Assembly: GCA_015060255.1 (NCBI GenBank)
Contig: SUYV01000001.1
Coordinates: forward strand, 1-64,000
Length of the DNA stretch: 64,000 nucleotides
Direction of reading: 5' to 3'
Origin: Bacteroidales bacterium
Lineage (GTDB): Bacteria; Bacteroidota; Bacteroidia; Bacteroidales; UBA932
Part shown: positions 49,347 through 58,533 of the stretch, piece by piece
Layout of the letters: the number at the start of each line of letters is the position of its first letter
Position numbering within the stretch: the first letter of the stretch is position 1
Notes under the pieces: generated by a model
The model's database searches: none
What the model saw: the letters and a program-made list of their open reading frames with translations, nothing else
What the model was told of the DNA's origin: nothing
Made by a program: the position numbers and the translations under genes

Positions 49347-51472
49347 AAAAGGTTATTGCCATATTGATCGGGACGGTGTTGCTGATTGCTTGTAATGATC
49401 CTATAGCACCGGAACCGGAGCCGGATGTAAATACCGGCTCGACTGTCTTCAATTGTGTATTGCCTGCTGTTGAATATGGCAAGGCTGCATGGGAACCGGG
49501 CGATAAGATTCTGTTTCATGGAGGAAGTGCAGACAATCAGAAAATTGTCACTCTGACGGAAGCAGATATCGTTGATGACACATTATGCTCTGTCGATCTG
49601 GCCGGAATAGTTCCATATAAGGCAGTAAATGTGAATGTGAGATATTTTGCAGCATATCCGGCTGAACTCGTAAATAATGAAGGCGAGTGCAAGGATATGA
49701 ATACTTTCACCAAGGCGAATACTCTGCTGATGAGCGGCTATGACGCTGAAGACAATAAAATCATCTTCAGATATATTGTGGGCGGACTGGTTTTTGTCGT
49801 TGACGGAGATTTTGATTCTTATGAGATGGTGGGAAATTATGGAGAGAATCTTGGTTATGAGACCGTTTCATGCCGTATTACAGATAGAATCAACATTTCA
49901 GGTATGAATCAGACAGGAGCCATGAAGGTTCGTACTGGATCTGTCGTTGCAGACGGAAAGACTGTCAATACGATATATTTCCCTTACAATCAACCGTCAT
50001 TTATTGATGGATTCAAGTTGTATATGTGCAAGGGAGGCAAGCGTGTGCTGGTTTTGAATACGGCTGACCAGATTAGTATTCCAAGGGGAGCTTTTATGGA
50101 TCTCGGTGATATTACTCCACTTCTTGTTGAGAATGTAGAGCCGGATAATTCCGTTCATGAGCCGGATGTCCTCCCTGACTACAGTCACCTCAGCCATCTT
50201 TCATTTACCGAGTCTGACGATCTTTTCCCTAATCCTGAGAGGGGATTCTATTTTACACAGAGTTTCAAGTCTGCCTCTGCCAGCCTTCTTACAGCAAGCA
50301 AGATCAAGCAGAACAGACTCCAGAACAGGACCATCTGCTATCTTGGCTTCTATCCTAAGAAGTATATGAACGGCCACATTGCGGATGACTTCCTTCAGAT
50401 GGTACGCAACAACATGCAGGTTCTCCGTGAGAACGGAGCAAAGTGCATCATGCGTTTCGCATATTCTGACAGCGAAAATGAAAAACCATGGGATCCTACG
50501 CCAGAGGTCGTTCAGATGCATATCTCCGACATCAAGCCTATCCTCCAGGAGTACAGCGACGTGATCATGTGCCTTCAGGCAGGTTTCGTGGGAGTATGGG
50601 GTGAGTGGTACTATACAGAAAATTTCGAGTTCGCACCATCGACCCCAGAGGAGCATGCTCTTCGTAAGGAAGTGGTTGACGCTATGCTTGATGCGCTACC
50701 AACAGATCGTTCGGTCGGTCTTCGTACTCCGATGTTCAAGAAGAACATGTATGCAGACAGTTATCGTGACACATTGACTCTCGCAACTGCATATGATGGC
50801 TCGCCTAAGGCGCGTCTGAGCGGTTTCAATGACTGTTTCGGAGCTTCTGCAAATGACCTTGGAACATTTGACAACATTTTGACACGTGAGTATTGGAAAA
50901 GAGATACGAGATATGTGCTGATGGGAGGAGAGACTTGTGGGGTGTCTTCTTTCTGCGAGTGTGATGTCACCCTCAAGGATTGTGAAGACTACCACTGGAC
51001 TTATCTCAACATCGAGTACAATCGTCAGGTGCATAACGTATGGAAGAACGGAGGCTGCTGGGATGAGATCGAGCGTCGTCTTGGTTACAGACTTTCATTT
51101 GCCGATGTATATCATTCGACTCCTGCAGCTGGTGAGGAGATGACAGTGGCACTTCAGATCAGGAACTCCGGATTTGCAGCTCCGATGAACGGCCGCGGCT
51201 TTGAGATCATCCTGATTGATGAAAACGGAAAGAAGACCATATATGAGTTTGATGACGTCGACCCTCGTTATTGGTTTGCCGGAAGGACAGTAAACATTGA
51301 GAAGGCCATCGCAATTCCTTCTGATGCATCAGGAAACTGCACCTTGTACCTCAATCTTCCGGATCCTAAGCCGGCCCTGCATGACAATCCACGATTCTCG
51401 ATCCGCCTTGCCAACGACGGCATATGGAACGAAGACTACGGATATAATAAGATAATGGAATTTACGCTTTAA
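49343..51472 (+). CDS. Fimbrillin-like domain fused to DUF4874/DUF4832, paralogue 3
   Basis: 709 residues; lipoprotein signal MKKVIAILIGTVLLIAC. Residues ~30-270 are a beta-rich, fimbrillin-like domain (VEYGKAAWEPGDKILFHG, FAAYPAELVNNEGECKDMNT, FIDGFKLYMCKGGKRVLVL). A very similar domain forms the N-terminus of the next protein. Residues ~290-709 are a full DUF4874/DUF4832 unit: LFPNPERGFYFTQSF, AKCIMRFAYSDSENEKPWD, LQAGFVGVWGEWYYTENF, SGFNDCFGASANDLG, MGGETCGVSSFCEC and IERRLGYRLSFADVYH. Overlaps paralogue 2 by 4 bp and is followed by the next gene after 4 bp. Fusion to an adhesion- or binding-type domain suggests placement of the DUF4832 unit at a polymer on the surface. Confidence 0.75.
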   Translation: MKKVIAILIGTVLLIACNDPIAPEPEPDVNTGSTVFNCVLPAVEYGKAAWEPGDKILFHGGSADNQKIVTLTEADIVDDTLCSVDLAGIVPYKAVNVNVRYFAAYPAELVNNEGECKDMNTFTKANTLLMSGYDAEDNKIIFRYIVGGLVFVVDGDFDSYEMVGNYGENLGYETVSCRITDRINISGMNQTGAMKVRTGSVVADGKTVNTIYFPYNQPSFIDGFKLYMCKGGKRVLVLNTADQISIPRGAFMDLGDITPLLVENVEPDNSVHEPDVLPDYSHLSHLSFTESDDLFPNPERGFYFTQSFKSASASLLTASKIKQNRLQNRTICYLGFYPKKYMNGHIADDFLQMVRNNMQVLRENGAKCIMRFAYSDSENEKPWDPTPEVVQMHISDIKPILQEYSDVIMCLQAGFVGVWGEWYYTENFEFAPSTPEEHALRKEVVDAMLDALPTDRSVGLRTPMFKKNMYADSYRDTLTLATAYDGSPKARLSGFNDCFGASANDLGTFDNILTREYWKRDTRYVLMGGETCGVSSFCECDVTLKDCEDYHWTYLNIEYNRQVHNVWKNGGCWDEIERRLGYRLSFADVYHSTPAAGEEMTVALQIRNSGFAAPMNGRGFEIILIDENGKKTIYEFDDVDPRYWFAGRTVNIEKAIAIPSDASGNCTLYLNLPDPKPALHDNPRFSIRLANDGIWNEDYGYNKIMEFTL

Positions 51473-51476
51473 TGAT

Positions 51477-54002
51477 ATGAAACGACTTTTCACAACTGCC
51501 ATCGCATGTGCATCTATTGTTTTATGCTTCTCATGCGAGAGGAATGTCGGACCGGAGCAGAACGGTCCGGATACAGCGAATAAATATGCTTGTGAACTCC
51601 CTGAAGCCTATGTCAATGGCAAGCAGGCATGGGTGCCAGGAGATCAGATTCTCGTTCACGGCGAATACACCAAGGATCAGTCAATCGTAACATTGACATC
51701 TGCCGATATTTCAGCGGATGGTAAGACCTGTTATGTGGGCGTCGGAGACATTCCTCCTTATGAGCAGAAAATCGTCAAGTCAAAATATTATGTGGCATAT
51801 CCTGCAGAACTTGTCAGCAATATCAGCCAATGCAAGGATATGAACAACTTCACCGGGACAAATGCATTGCTCCTGAGTGGTTATGACAGCGGAAAGAAAT
51901 TTGTGTTCGAATCTCTTGTCGGCGGTTTTGCCTTTACTGTTTCAGGTGATTTTGACTCATATGAGGTACGCGGAAACAATGAGGAAGTCATAGGATATAC
52001 TTCTTTGACATGCCAGGTCAATTCGAATACAAAGCTATATGCAAAGTCGAGAGGTACTGCACTTGCTGTTCTTGATGGTAGTGTGAAAGCTGACGGCAAG
52101 ACTGTCAACCATATCTGTTTCCCTGACCAGCCTTCTTTCACTGACGGCTTCAATATCATTTTCTTTAAGAATGGAAAGTCTGTAAAGAGTTTCTATACAG
52201 AGGAAAGGTTTCAGGTCACGAGAAGTGAATTCATTGACTTAGGTGACATAACTTCCAAACTGGCAGATTTCAGCCAGTCGGGAGACAGTCATGTTTCTGC
52301 TATTCCGACAGCCGATGCTGTTGATCTTGGCGCTGCATCTACAGCAAACAGCTATATCGTAACCGCCCCGGGTGTTTATACTTTTAAGGCGGTCAAAGGA
52401 AACAGTTCCGTTGAACTTGCGTCAATAGGCTCTGTCGAACTCCTTTGGGAGACTTGGGGCACAACTGAAGAAGTGACTCCGAACAGCGTGATATCAGCAG
52501 TGGATTTTGAAAAGGATCAGATTTATTTCAGAGTTGATGAAGGCTTCCATCCTGGAAATGCCGTGATCGCTGTGAAGAATAATATGGACGTGATCATGTG
52601 GAGCTGGCACATATGGGTGCCTGAGACTCCGATTACAGAAGATCTCTATGGCGTTTCCAGAAAGAAGTCCATGGACCGTAATCTGGGAGCACTCGTGGCG
52701 GCATCGGCTGATGGCGCATCTCCTAAGTCTGCAGGTCTCTTCTACCAGTGGGGCCGCAAGGATCCGTTCCCGGGAGTCGGTGATTTCGCCAGCGGTGAGC
52801 CTGCAAAGGTTGCCGGCCAGGAGATGACTCTCTTCGGAGGTCAGATGACATTGGCCAAGACTCTTAAGAATCCGACTGCCTTTGCAGATTATAATGGCAG
52901 TTGGAACGAAACGAAGACTCTTGATATGTGGAACAGTACCAAGACTATGTATGATCCATGTCCTCCGGGATATAAGGTACCATATCGTTCAGAGGTAGTT
53001 CTTTATTCAAACTATCCTTGGGAGGTCCCTGGTTGGTCTTATGTTCCTGAAAAGAATATGCTTACCGTAGGAAATCCTGAAACCGTATATCCTCTTGGAG
53101 GTTATATCACTACAGCGGGACAGTATAGCCAGTATGGAGAAGGCACCCGTCTATGGTGCGCTCGCGAATCAGATTCTGCGACAGATGGATATAATTTCCG
53201 TATTTTCCCAGATGAAAATGGTGACGGCGCCTCATACGGCAATGGTACCAAGCCTAAGTCAAATGGTTTTGCTGTACGTTGTGTCAGCCTTGATTCTGTT
53301 CCATTCGAGAATGAACCGGGAACTCCTGTTAAAGGGTCATATAAAAAGTATAGTGCGGCCATAACCGAACTGTCAGGTCTATGTCTGCATACTGATGGTT
53401 CATTCCTTTGGGGAGTCGGTGACCAGGGTATGTTGGCGAAGATCGGTTTTGAGGGTCAGGTCGAAAAGGTGTTCTCTCAGTCCCTTGATATGGAGGCTGT
53501 AACCATAAATCCTGAGACCGGAGACTTGTATCTTGGTTGTGAAAGCAATTTCATAGGCATTGTAAAGGCTCCTGAATACAAGAAGGCAGAGGCGTTGTTC
53601 TATGTAGAGGATGCTGCTGATTATGGCAATAGCGGCGTAGAGGGTATTTCTTGGTATAAGGACGGAATGATTCTCGTTGGAGCACAGATAGATGCCAGAC
53701 TTTGGGCATATAAGCTGGATGGCACGGAAGTATGGACCAAGAGTCTCAAGACAGTGGCTATCGGCTGTCAGGAGATTGCAGACATCTGCTATGACCCTGT
53801 GAAAGATCAGATATGGATCATCGACTCCGAGTCACAGTCAATCTACCTCTTCAACGGTGACGCTACAAAGCACCTCGCTACTTATAAGGTTAATTTTGCC
53901 GGCAACTGCGAATCAATATACCTGGATTATGAACGTAATTGCGTATGGGTGGCAGATGATTCTGAAGGATCTGCACTTTTCCGCGTAGACTTTACATTTT
54001 AA
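51477..54002 (+). CDS. Three-part lipoprotein: fimbrillin-like, Fib_succ_major and SdiA-regulated-like propeller
   Basis: 841 residues; signal MKRLFTTAIACASIVLCFSC. Residues ~30-265 match the N-terminal domain of the preceding protein (AYVNGKQAWVPGDQILVHG, YYVAYPAELVSNISQCKDMN). Residues ~280-615 carry Fib_succ_major features (KSMDRNLGALVAA, GLFYQWGRKDPFPGV, MYDPCPPGYKVPYRSE, FAVRCVSL) as in the lipoprotein at 8527-10143. Residues ~620-841 resemble the SdiA-regulated six-bladed propeller: YSAAITELSGLCLHTDGSFL, MEAVTINPETGDLYLGCE, GVEGISWYKDGMILVG, EIADICYDPVKDQIWIIDSE and SIYLDYERNCVWVADD. A surface binding protein is the likely role. No enzymatic signature is seen. Confidence 0.75.
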   Translation: MKRLFTTAIACASIVLCFSCERNVGPEQNGPDTANKYACELPEAYVNGKQAWVPGDQILVHGEYTKDQSIVTLTSADISADGKTCYVGVGDIPPYEQKIVKSKYYVAYPAELVSNISQCKDMNNFTGTNALLLSGYDSGKKFVFESLVGGFAFTVSGDFDSYEVRGNNEEVIGYTSLTCQVNSNTKLYAKSRGTALAVLDGSVKADGKTVNHICFPDQPSFTDGFNIIFFKNGKSVKSFYTEERFQVTRSEFIDLGDITSKLADFSQSGDSHVSAIPTADAVDLGAASTANSYIVTAPGVYTFKAVKGNSSVELASIGSVELLWETWGTTEEVTPNSVISAVDFEKDQIYFRVDEGFHPGNAVIAVKNNMDVIMWSWHIWVPETPITEDLYGVSRKKSMDRNLGALVAASADGASPKSAGLFYQWGRKDPFPGVGDFASGEPAKVAGQEMTLFGGQMTLAKTLKNPTAFADYNGSWNETKTLDMWNSTKTMYDPCPPGYKVPYRSEVVLYSNYPWEVPGWSYVPEKNMLTVGNPETVYPLGGYITTAGQYSQYGEGTRLWCARESDSATDGYNFRIFPDENGDGASYGNGTKPKSNGFAVRCVSLDSVPFENEPGTPVKGSYKKYSAAITELSGLCLHTDGSFLWGVGDQGMLAKIGFEGQVEKVFSQSLDMEAVTINPETGDLYLGCESNFIGIVKAPEYKKAEALFYVEDAADYGNSGVEGISWYKDGMILVGAQIDARLWAYKLDGTEVWTKSLKTVAIGCQEIADICYDPVKDQIWIIDSESQSIYLFNGDATKHLATYKVNFAGNCESIYLDYERNCVWVADDSEGSALFRVDFTF

Positions 54003-54005
54003 ACT

Positions 54006-55277
54006 ATGAAAAAGATACTGTACATAGCCGCCCTTTTGGCTGCATTCGCATGCACTCCTGCAAACAAGGAAGGCGGAGACTATGCGGACTTCGACCGCGT
54101 ACCTCTTCAGAGCGAGATCGAGAACGTACAGCCGATGACCGGTATCGTGCTCTGGAATACCAATGGACGCTCGGTCACTGCAAAGGACAAGATCCAGCTT
54201 GAGTATTCTTACATGCTCTATAACGATGTCTGCAAGGAGCAGGGAGTATACGACTGGACTCCGATGGACAAGCTGCTGGAGCAGGTAGCATCTCGCGGAC
54301 ACCAGGCTGTCGTTCGTTTCCGCTATACTTATGTAGGTCAGCAGTGCGCTGTCCCTGATTATATCAAGGCTTGGCCGGGATACGAGGAGACAAAGGGCAA
54401 GAGCGAGGGCAGGGATACATATTTCCCTGACTGGCGCTGCGAGGAACTCCAGAGATTCCACCTCGAGTTCCACAAGAAGTTTGCAGAACGTTATGACTCT
54501 GACCCTCGTCTGGCATTCGTTCAGACAGGATTCGGACTCTGGGCAGAGTACCATATCTATGACGGTCCTTGCAAGATAGGTAAAACATTCCCTTCCCATC
54601 AGTTCCAGGAGACATTCTTCAGGGAGATGCAGAACTACTTCAAGGAGACCACATGGAGCATTTCCATCGATGCGGCTGATGCGTTCTATTCTCCTTTGAA
54701 CGCAAAGAAGGAACTCCTCAATATCCCGTTCGGAAACTTCGATGATTCTTTCATGCACGAGACCCATCATCAGTACAACCGCGACTGCTGGATGTTCTTT
54801 GGAGAAGACCGTTACAAGATAGGTCCTCGCGGAGGCGAGTTCAGCTATTACTCGGACTACGACCAGAGACATTGTCTTGATAAGGAGGGTATGTACGGAC
54901 GTACATTCGAGAGTCAGGTTGCAGAGTATCATATGACATACATCCTCGGCAACGACCAGCCTGGATACCAGACCATGGACCGCATCAAGGAGGCTTCGAT
55001 GTCGATGGGATATAAGTTCGAGATCAAGGACTTCCGCGTGAAGGGTAATGAGGCGGCAGTGCTCATCACCAACATCGGCGTAGCTCCGATCTATAGAGAT
55101 GCCTATGTCGCTGTCGGTGGTGTAAGGGGCGAGTACTCTCTCAAGAACCTCATGCCGGGCGATGAGGTCTGGATCCATATAAAGGGCGATGGCGTGTCGG
55201 CTCAGGCAGTGCCAGCAATAGAGTGCGACCACCTTGTGCCTGGACAGAAGATAGAATATAAAGCTGATGTGAAATAA
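54006..55277 (+). CDS. DUF4832-type lipoprotein, paralogue 4
   Basis: 423 residues; signal MKKILYIAALLAAFAC. It is related in plan to paralogues 1-3 but forms a separate subgroup without NPERG: QPMTGIVLWNTNGRS near 42, QAVVRFRYTYVGQQCAVPDY near 100, DSDPRLAFVQTGFGLWAEYH with IYDG near 165 (counterpart of VGVWGEWY, candidate Glu), SFMHETHHQYNRDCWMFF near 245, GGEFSYYSDYDQ near 275 and a C-terminal beta domain VKGNEAAVLITNIGVAPIYR. The C-terminal ~98 residues are identical to paralogue 5, and the underlying ~296 bp differ at two positions. Its stop shares a base with the next start. Confidence 0.75.
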   Translation: MKKILYIAALLAAFACTPANKEGGDYADFDRVPLQSEIENVQPMTGIVLWNTNGRSVTAKDKIQLEYSYMLYNDVCKEQGVYDWTPMDKLLEQVASRGHQAVVRFRYTYVGQQCAVPDYIKAWPGYEETKGKSEGRDTYFPDWRCEELQRFHLEFHKKFAERYDSDPRLAFVQTGFGLWAEYHIYDGPCKIGKTFPSHQFQETFFREMQNYFKETTWSISIDAADAFYSPLNAKKELLNIPFGNFDDSFMHETHHQYNRDCWMFFGEDRYKIGPRGGEFSYYSDYDQRHCLDKEGMYGRTFESQVAEYHMTYILGNDQPGYQTMDRIKEASMSMGYKFEIKDFRVKGNEAAVLITNIGVAPIYRDAYVAVGGVRGEYSLKNLMPGDEVWIHIKGDGVSAQAVPAIECDHLVPGQKIEYKADVK

Positions 55278-56575
55278 TGAGAAGGTTTTTAATCATATTT
55301 TCTACCTTGTTTCTAGGAATGACTGCCTTGAGTTGTTCAAAAAACATACAGAAAAATGGCGGTGAGTATGCTCATCTGGATCGGATTCCGCTCCAAAGCG
55401 AGATAAAGAACGTGCAGCCGATGACAGGCATAGTCCTATGGAGCACCAATGGCCGTTCTACTACTGCAAAAGACAAGCTCCAACTTGAGTTTGCCTATCT
55501 TCTCTACAGTGACATCTGCAAAGAGAAGGATGTGTATGACTGGAGTTCTATGGATGCACTTCTGGAAAAGGTCGCATCAAGAGGACATCAGCTGGTTATG
55601 AGATACCGCTACACTTATGTGGGACAGCAGTGCGCTGTTCCGGACTATATCAAGTCTTGGCCAGGATATGAGGAAACCGTTGGCAAGAGCGAAGGCAGGG
55701 ATACATATTTCCCTGACTGGCGTTGTGAGGAACTCCAGAGGTTCCATCTTGATTTCTATAGAAGGTTTGCAGAGCGCTATGACAATGATCCCCGTCTGGC
55801 GTTCGTTCAGGTAGGATTCGGCCTCTGGGCAGAATATCACATCTATGATGGTCCGAGGATCATCGGCCAGACTTTTCCTTCGCATGAATTCCAGGAGGTG
55901 TTCTTTAAGGAAATGGATAAGTATTTTAAGAATACCACATGGAGCATTTCGAAGGATGCAGCTCCGGAGCTTTACTCTCCGTTTGAAGCAAAACCTGAGC
56001 TTCTTGACATCCGTTTCGGTCTTTTTGACGACTCTTTCATGCACGAAACCCACCACAAGTATAACCGTGACTGCTTGCTGTTCTTCAATTATGATGAGCG
56101 ATATAAGATCGCTCCTATGGGTGGCGAATTCAGTTATTATACGACATATGACCAGCAGCACACCCTGGATAAGGAAGGAATGTATGGACGACTGTTCGAG
56201 GATGAGGTTGCCAAATATCATATGACTTATATAAACGGCAACGATCAACCTAAGTACCAGACCATGGACCGCATCAAGGAGGCTTCGATGTCAATGGGAT
56301 ATAAGTTCGAGATCAAGGACTTCCGCGTGAAGGGTAATGAGGCGGCAGTGCTCATCACCAACATCGGCGTAGCTCCGATCTATAGAGATGCCTATGTCGC
56401 TGTCGGTGGTGTAAGGGGCGAGTACTCTCTCAAGAACCTCATGCCGGGCGATGAGGTCTGGATCCATATAAAGGGCGATGGCGTGTCGGCTCAGGCAGTG
56501 CCGGCAATAGAGTGCGACCACCTTGTGCCTGGACAGAAGATAGAATATAAGGCAGATGTTAATGATAAGGTTTGA
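55277..56575 (+). CDS. DUF4832-type lipoprotein, paralogue 5
   Basis: 432 residues; signal MRRFLIIFSTLFLGMTALSC. Same plan as paralogue 4: MTGIVLWSTNGRSTTAKD, YRYTYVGQQCAVPDYIKSW, FVQVGFGLWAEYHIYDG, DDSFMHETHHKYNRDCLLFF and GGEFSYYTTYDQ. The upstream two-thirds are clearly diverged at the DNA level, whereas 56255-56551 is nearly identical to 54966-55262. It overlaps the following thioredoxin-like gene by 20 bp (or 14 bp with the second ATG). Tandem pairing with paralogue 4 suggests complementary specificities toward the same glycan. Confidence 0.75.
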   Translation: MRRFLIIFSTLFLGMTALSCSKNIQKNGGEYAHLDRIPLQSEIKNVQPMTGIVLWSTNGRSTTAKDKLQLEFAYLLYSDICKEKDVYDWSSMDALLEKVASRGHQLVMRYRYTYVGQQCAVPDYIKSWPGYEETVGKSEGRDTYFPDWRCEELQRFHLDFYRRFAERYDNDPRLAFVQVGFGLWAEYHIYDGPRIIGQTFPSHEFQEVFFKEMDKYFKNTTWSISKDAAPELYSPFEAKPELLDIRFGLFDDSFMHETHHKYNRDCLLFFNYDERYKIAPMGGEFSYYTTYDQQHTLDKEGMYGRLFEDEVAKYHMTYINGNDQPKYQTMDRIKEASMSMGYKFEIKDFRVKGNEAAVLITNIGVAPIYRDAYVAVGGVRGEYSLKNLMPGDEVWIHIKGDGVSAQAVPAIECDHLVPGQKIEYKADVNDKV

Positions 56576-57356
56576 TAATTGGTTAGTATGGGTGGCGGCA
56601 ATTATTGCCGTCGGATGTTCCTGTGCCGGTGAGGCACAGGAACTTTCAACTTATTGGGAAGGTCATGACTTCAGTTCTCTGGAGGCATTTGATGACATTG
56701 ATGCTGCCGAGGATAAGTTTGATGGCTATGTTGACCTGCTGACCAAAGCTGCATACGAAGAGGCTGTGGCTGAGATGACGGAGTTTCTCGATTCCGCGGC
56801 ACAGAATACGGTGGCTTATATGGTATGGGCCGGCTGGTTCGAGCCGTTCCTCCATGCCAAGGAGTCCCCATACAGGAATGATGACCTGTTTGTTGCCTAT
56901 CTGGACAAGGTGCTGGAGGATAAGGTGATAGACGACGGCTATATGATGGAGCATCTCCAGAATATGAGGGATTGCATGTCTGTGAACAGAGAGGGGATGC
57001 CGCCTCAGGAACTTACCGTAAGAGGCGAGGACGGAACAGAGTTTCAGCTGGCTGATTTCAAGGGAGAACGGACGCTGCTGCTGTTTGTGGATGCCGATTG
57101 CCCTTCGTGTCTTCAGGCTTTGTCGGAAAATGTAAAGGAATATAAAGATGAGAAACTGGTGGCAGTGCTGGTAAATGGTTCGCAGTACCACATGTCCAAC
57201 ATCCGCGCCCAGCTTCCGGAGGAAGTCCTGGCACACTGGACATTCGCATACTGCCCGCAGGGACGTCTCGAGACAGAAGGCCTGTATGACACTTCCCTCA
57301 TGCCTTTCCGTATGCTGGTTACTCCTGAATGGATAATTGAAAAAACATATTTCTAA
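56556..57356 (+). CDS. DUF5106/thioredoxin-like lipoprotein with CPSC motif
   Basis: 266 residues (264 if started at ATG 56562). The signal IRFDNWLVWVAAIIAVGC gives a lipoprotein. Residues ~30-150 are helical and resemble DUF5106 domains that precede thioredoxin folds in Bacteroidetes. Residues ~160-266 are thioredoxin-like, with LADFKGERTLLLFVDADCPS, then CLQALSENV (CPSC active site), and RMLVTPEWIIEKTYF at the end, containing the cis-Pro equivalent. Likely periplasmic disulfide reductase or oxidase. Many neighbours are cysteine-rich secreted proteins (conserved ETCG--FC-C in the DUF4874 group), so a maturation role for them is a reasonable inference. Confidence 0.75.
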   Translation: MLMIRFDNWLVWVAAIIAVGCSCAGEAQELSTYWEGHDFSSLEAFDDIDAAEDKFDGYVDLLTKAAYEEAVAEMTEFLDSAAQNTVAYMVWAGWFEPFLHAKESPYRNDDLFVAYLDKVLEDKVIDDGYMMEHLQNMRDCMSVNREGMPPQELTVRGEDGTEFQLADFKGERTLLLFVDADCPSCLQALSENVKEYKDEKLVAVLVNGSQYHMSNIRAQLPEEVLAHWTFAYCPQGRLETEGLYDTSLMPFRMLVTPEWIIEKTYF

Positions 57357-57357
57357 T

Positions 57358-58527
57358 ATGAAGAAGACAATGTTGGTAGCGGCCCTTCTGGTGGGCGCGA
57401 TGGTGTCAGCGATGGCGCAGAATCCTGATCCGGATTCGAGGGACAAGTCACGCTATGCCGTGAATAATTTCGAGAATGACGACCTTTATACGGCCGTGCA
57501 GACCTACGAGCCTGTTTCTGTGGCTCAGCCTAAGGGCAGGAAGGTGAAGAATGTCATCCTGATGATAGGCGACGGAATGGGTCTGGAGCAGCTCAGCACT
57601 GCCTGGATCGTGAACAATCGCCAACTGAACATCACCGACAATTTCCCATACGTAGGTCTTCAGTGGACCTATTCGGCAAACAAGCTGGTGACTGATTCCG
57701 CTGCTGCTGGTACTGCCCTCGCAACAGGTTCGAAGACCAACAACGGCATGATCGCGACTTCCCCTGACGGACAGCCTCTTGAAACATTGTCTGAATACGC
57801 TAAGTCAAAGGGTATGAAGACCGGTACTTCAGTTGTCTGCCGCGTCTGTGACGCTACCCCTGCAGTGTTCTCGACTCACCATGAAAATCGCGACAGCCTT
57901 TACAATATCATGGCTCAGTTCGTTGACAGCGGACTTGACTTCCTCTTCGGAGGCGGACTCAAGTGGTGGGAGAACCGTCCGGACGGCCGTGACCTTACAG
58001 CAGAAGCTGAGGCGAAGGGATATACAGTCGTGAGGGATATTGAGAGTCTTAAGGCTGTTGATGACGGGCCGGTAATCGCTCTTACCGCTTATACGGAACT
58101 TCCACCTGCTCTTGACAGAGGCGATGAACATCAGGAGTCCGTCAGAAAGGCTCTGGAGCTTCTTGATAATAAGAAGGGATTTTTCCTTATGGTCGAGGGA
58201 TCATGCATTGATGATTGGTGCCATGCAAATAAGGTAGGGTATGCCGTTGAGGAGATACTTGATTTTGACCGCACCGTGGGTGTTGTCCTTGAATGGGCGG
58301 CGCAGCACGGCGAGACTCTCGTGATTGTAACGGCAGACCATTCTACAGGCGGAATGACCCTTCTTGGAGGAAAGGTTGCCGATCAGAGTGTAGCCGTAAA
58401 TTATGCCAACACAGGCCATAACGGCGTAGCTCTCCCTGTCTATGCATGGGGCCCTGGCGCAGATGAGTTTGTGGGTATATATGAGAATGCCGGACTATCT
58501 CAGAAGATTAAGAAAATATTAAAATAA
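57358..58527 (+). CDS. Alkaline phosphatase (PhoA superfamily), exported
   Basis: 389 residues from ATG 57358; the TTG-started extension overlaps the upstream gene. Signal MKKTMLVAALLVGAMVSAMA. Metal and catalytic motifs: VKNVILMIGDGMGLEQL near 64-80 (Asp metal ligand), LVTDSAAAGTALATGSK near 110 (Ser nucleophile near 114), TPAVFSTHHENRD near 168 (His), MVEGSCIDDWCHANK near 280 (Glu, Asp, His), VTADHSTGGM near 328 (Asp-His) and TGHNGVALPVYAWGP near 355 (His). All canonical residues are present, so an active Zn-dependent phosphomonoesterase is expected. A location amid a glycan locus suggests removal of phosphate from phosphorylated glycans or sugar phosphates outside the cell. Confidence 0.88.
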   Translation: MKKTMLVAALLVGAMVSAMAQNPDPDSRDKSRYAVNNFENDDLYTAVQTYEPVSVAQPKGRKVKNVILMIGDGMGLEQLSTAWIVNNRQLNITDNFPYVGLQWTYSANKLVTDSAAAGTALATGSKTNNGMIATSPDGQPLETLSEYAKSKGMKTGTSVVCRVCDATPAVFSTHHENRDSLYNIMAQFVDSGLDFLFGGGLKWWENRPDGRDLTAEAEAKGYTVVRDIESLKAVDDGPVIALTAYTELPPALDRGDEHQESVRKALELLDNKKGFFLMVEGSCIDDWCHANKVGYAVEEILDFDRTVGVVLEWAAQHGETLVIVTADHSTGGMTLLGGKVADQSVAVNYANTGHNGVALPVYAWGPGADEFVGIYENAGLSQKIKKILK

Positions 58528-58533
58528 AAATAC

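Noticed and set aside
53913..55232. 439-codon open frame on the minus strand opposite DUF4832 paralogue 4
   Set aside because: It is antisense to a well-supported gene, has no family motifs and an unlikely composition. Its start is repeated opposite the near-identical tract of paralogue 5, as expected for a shadow frame.
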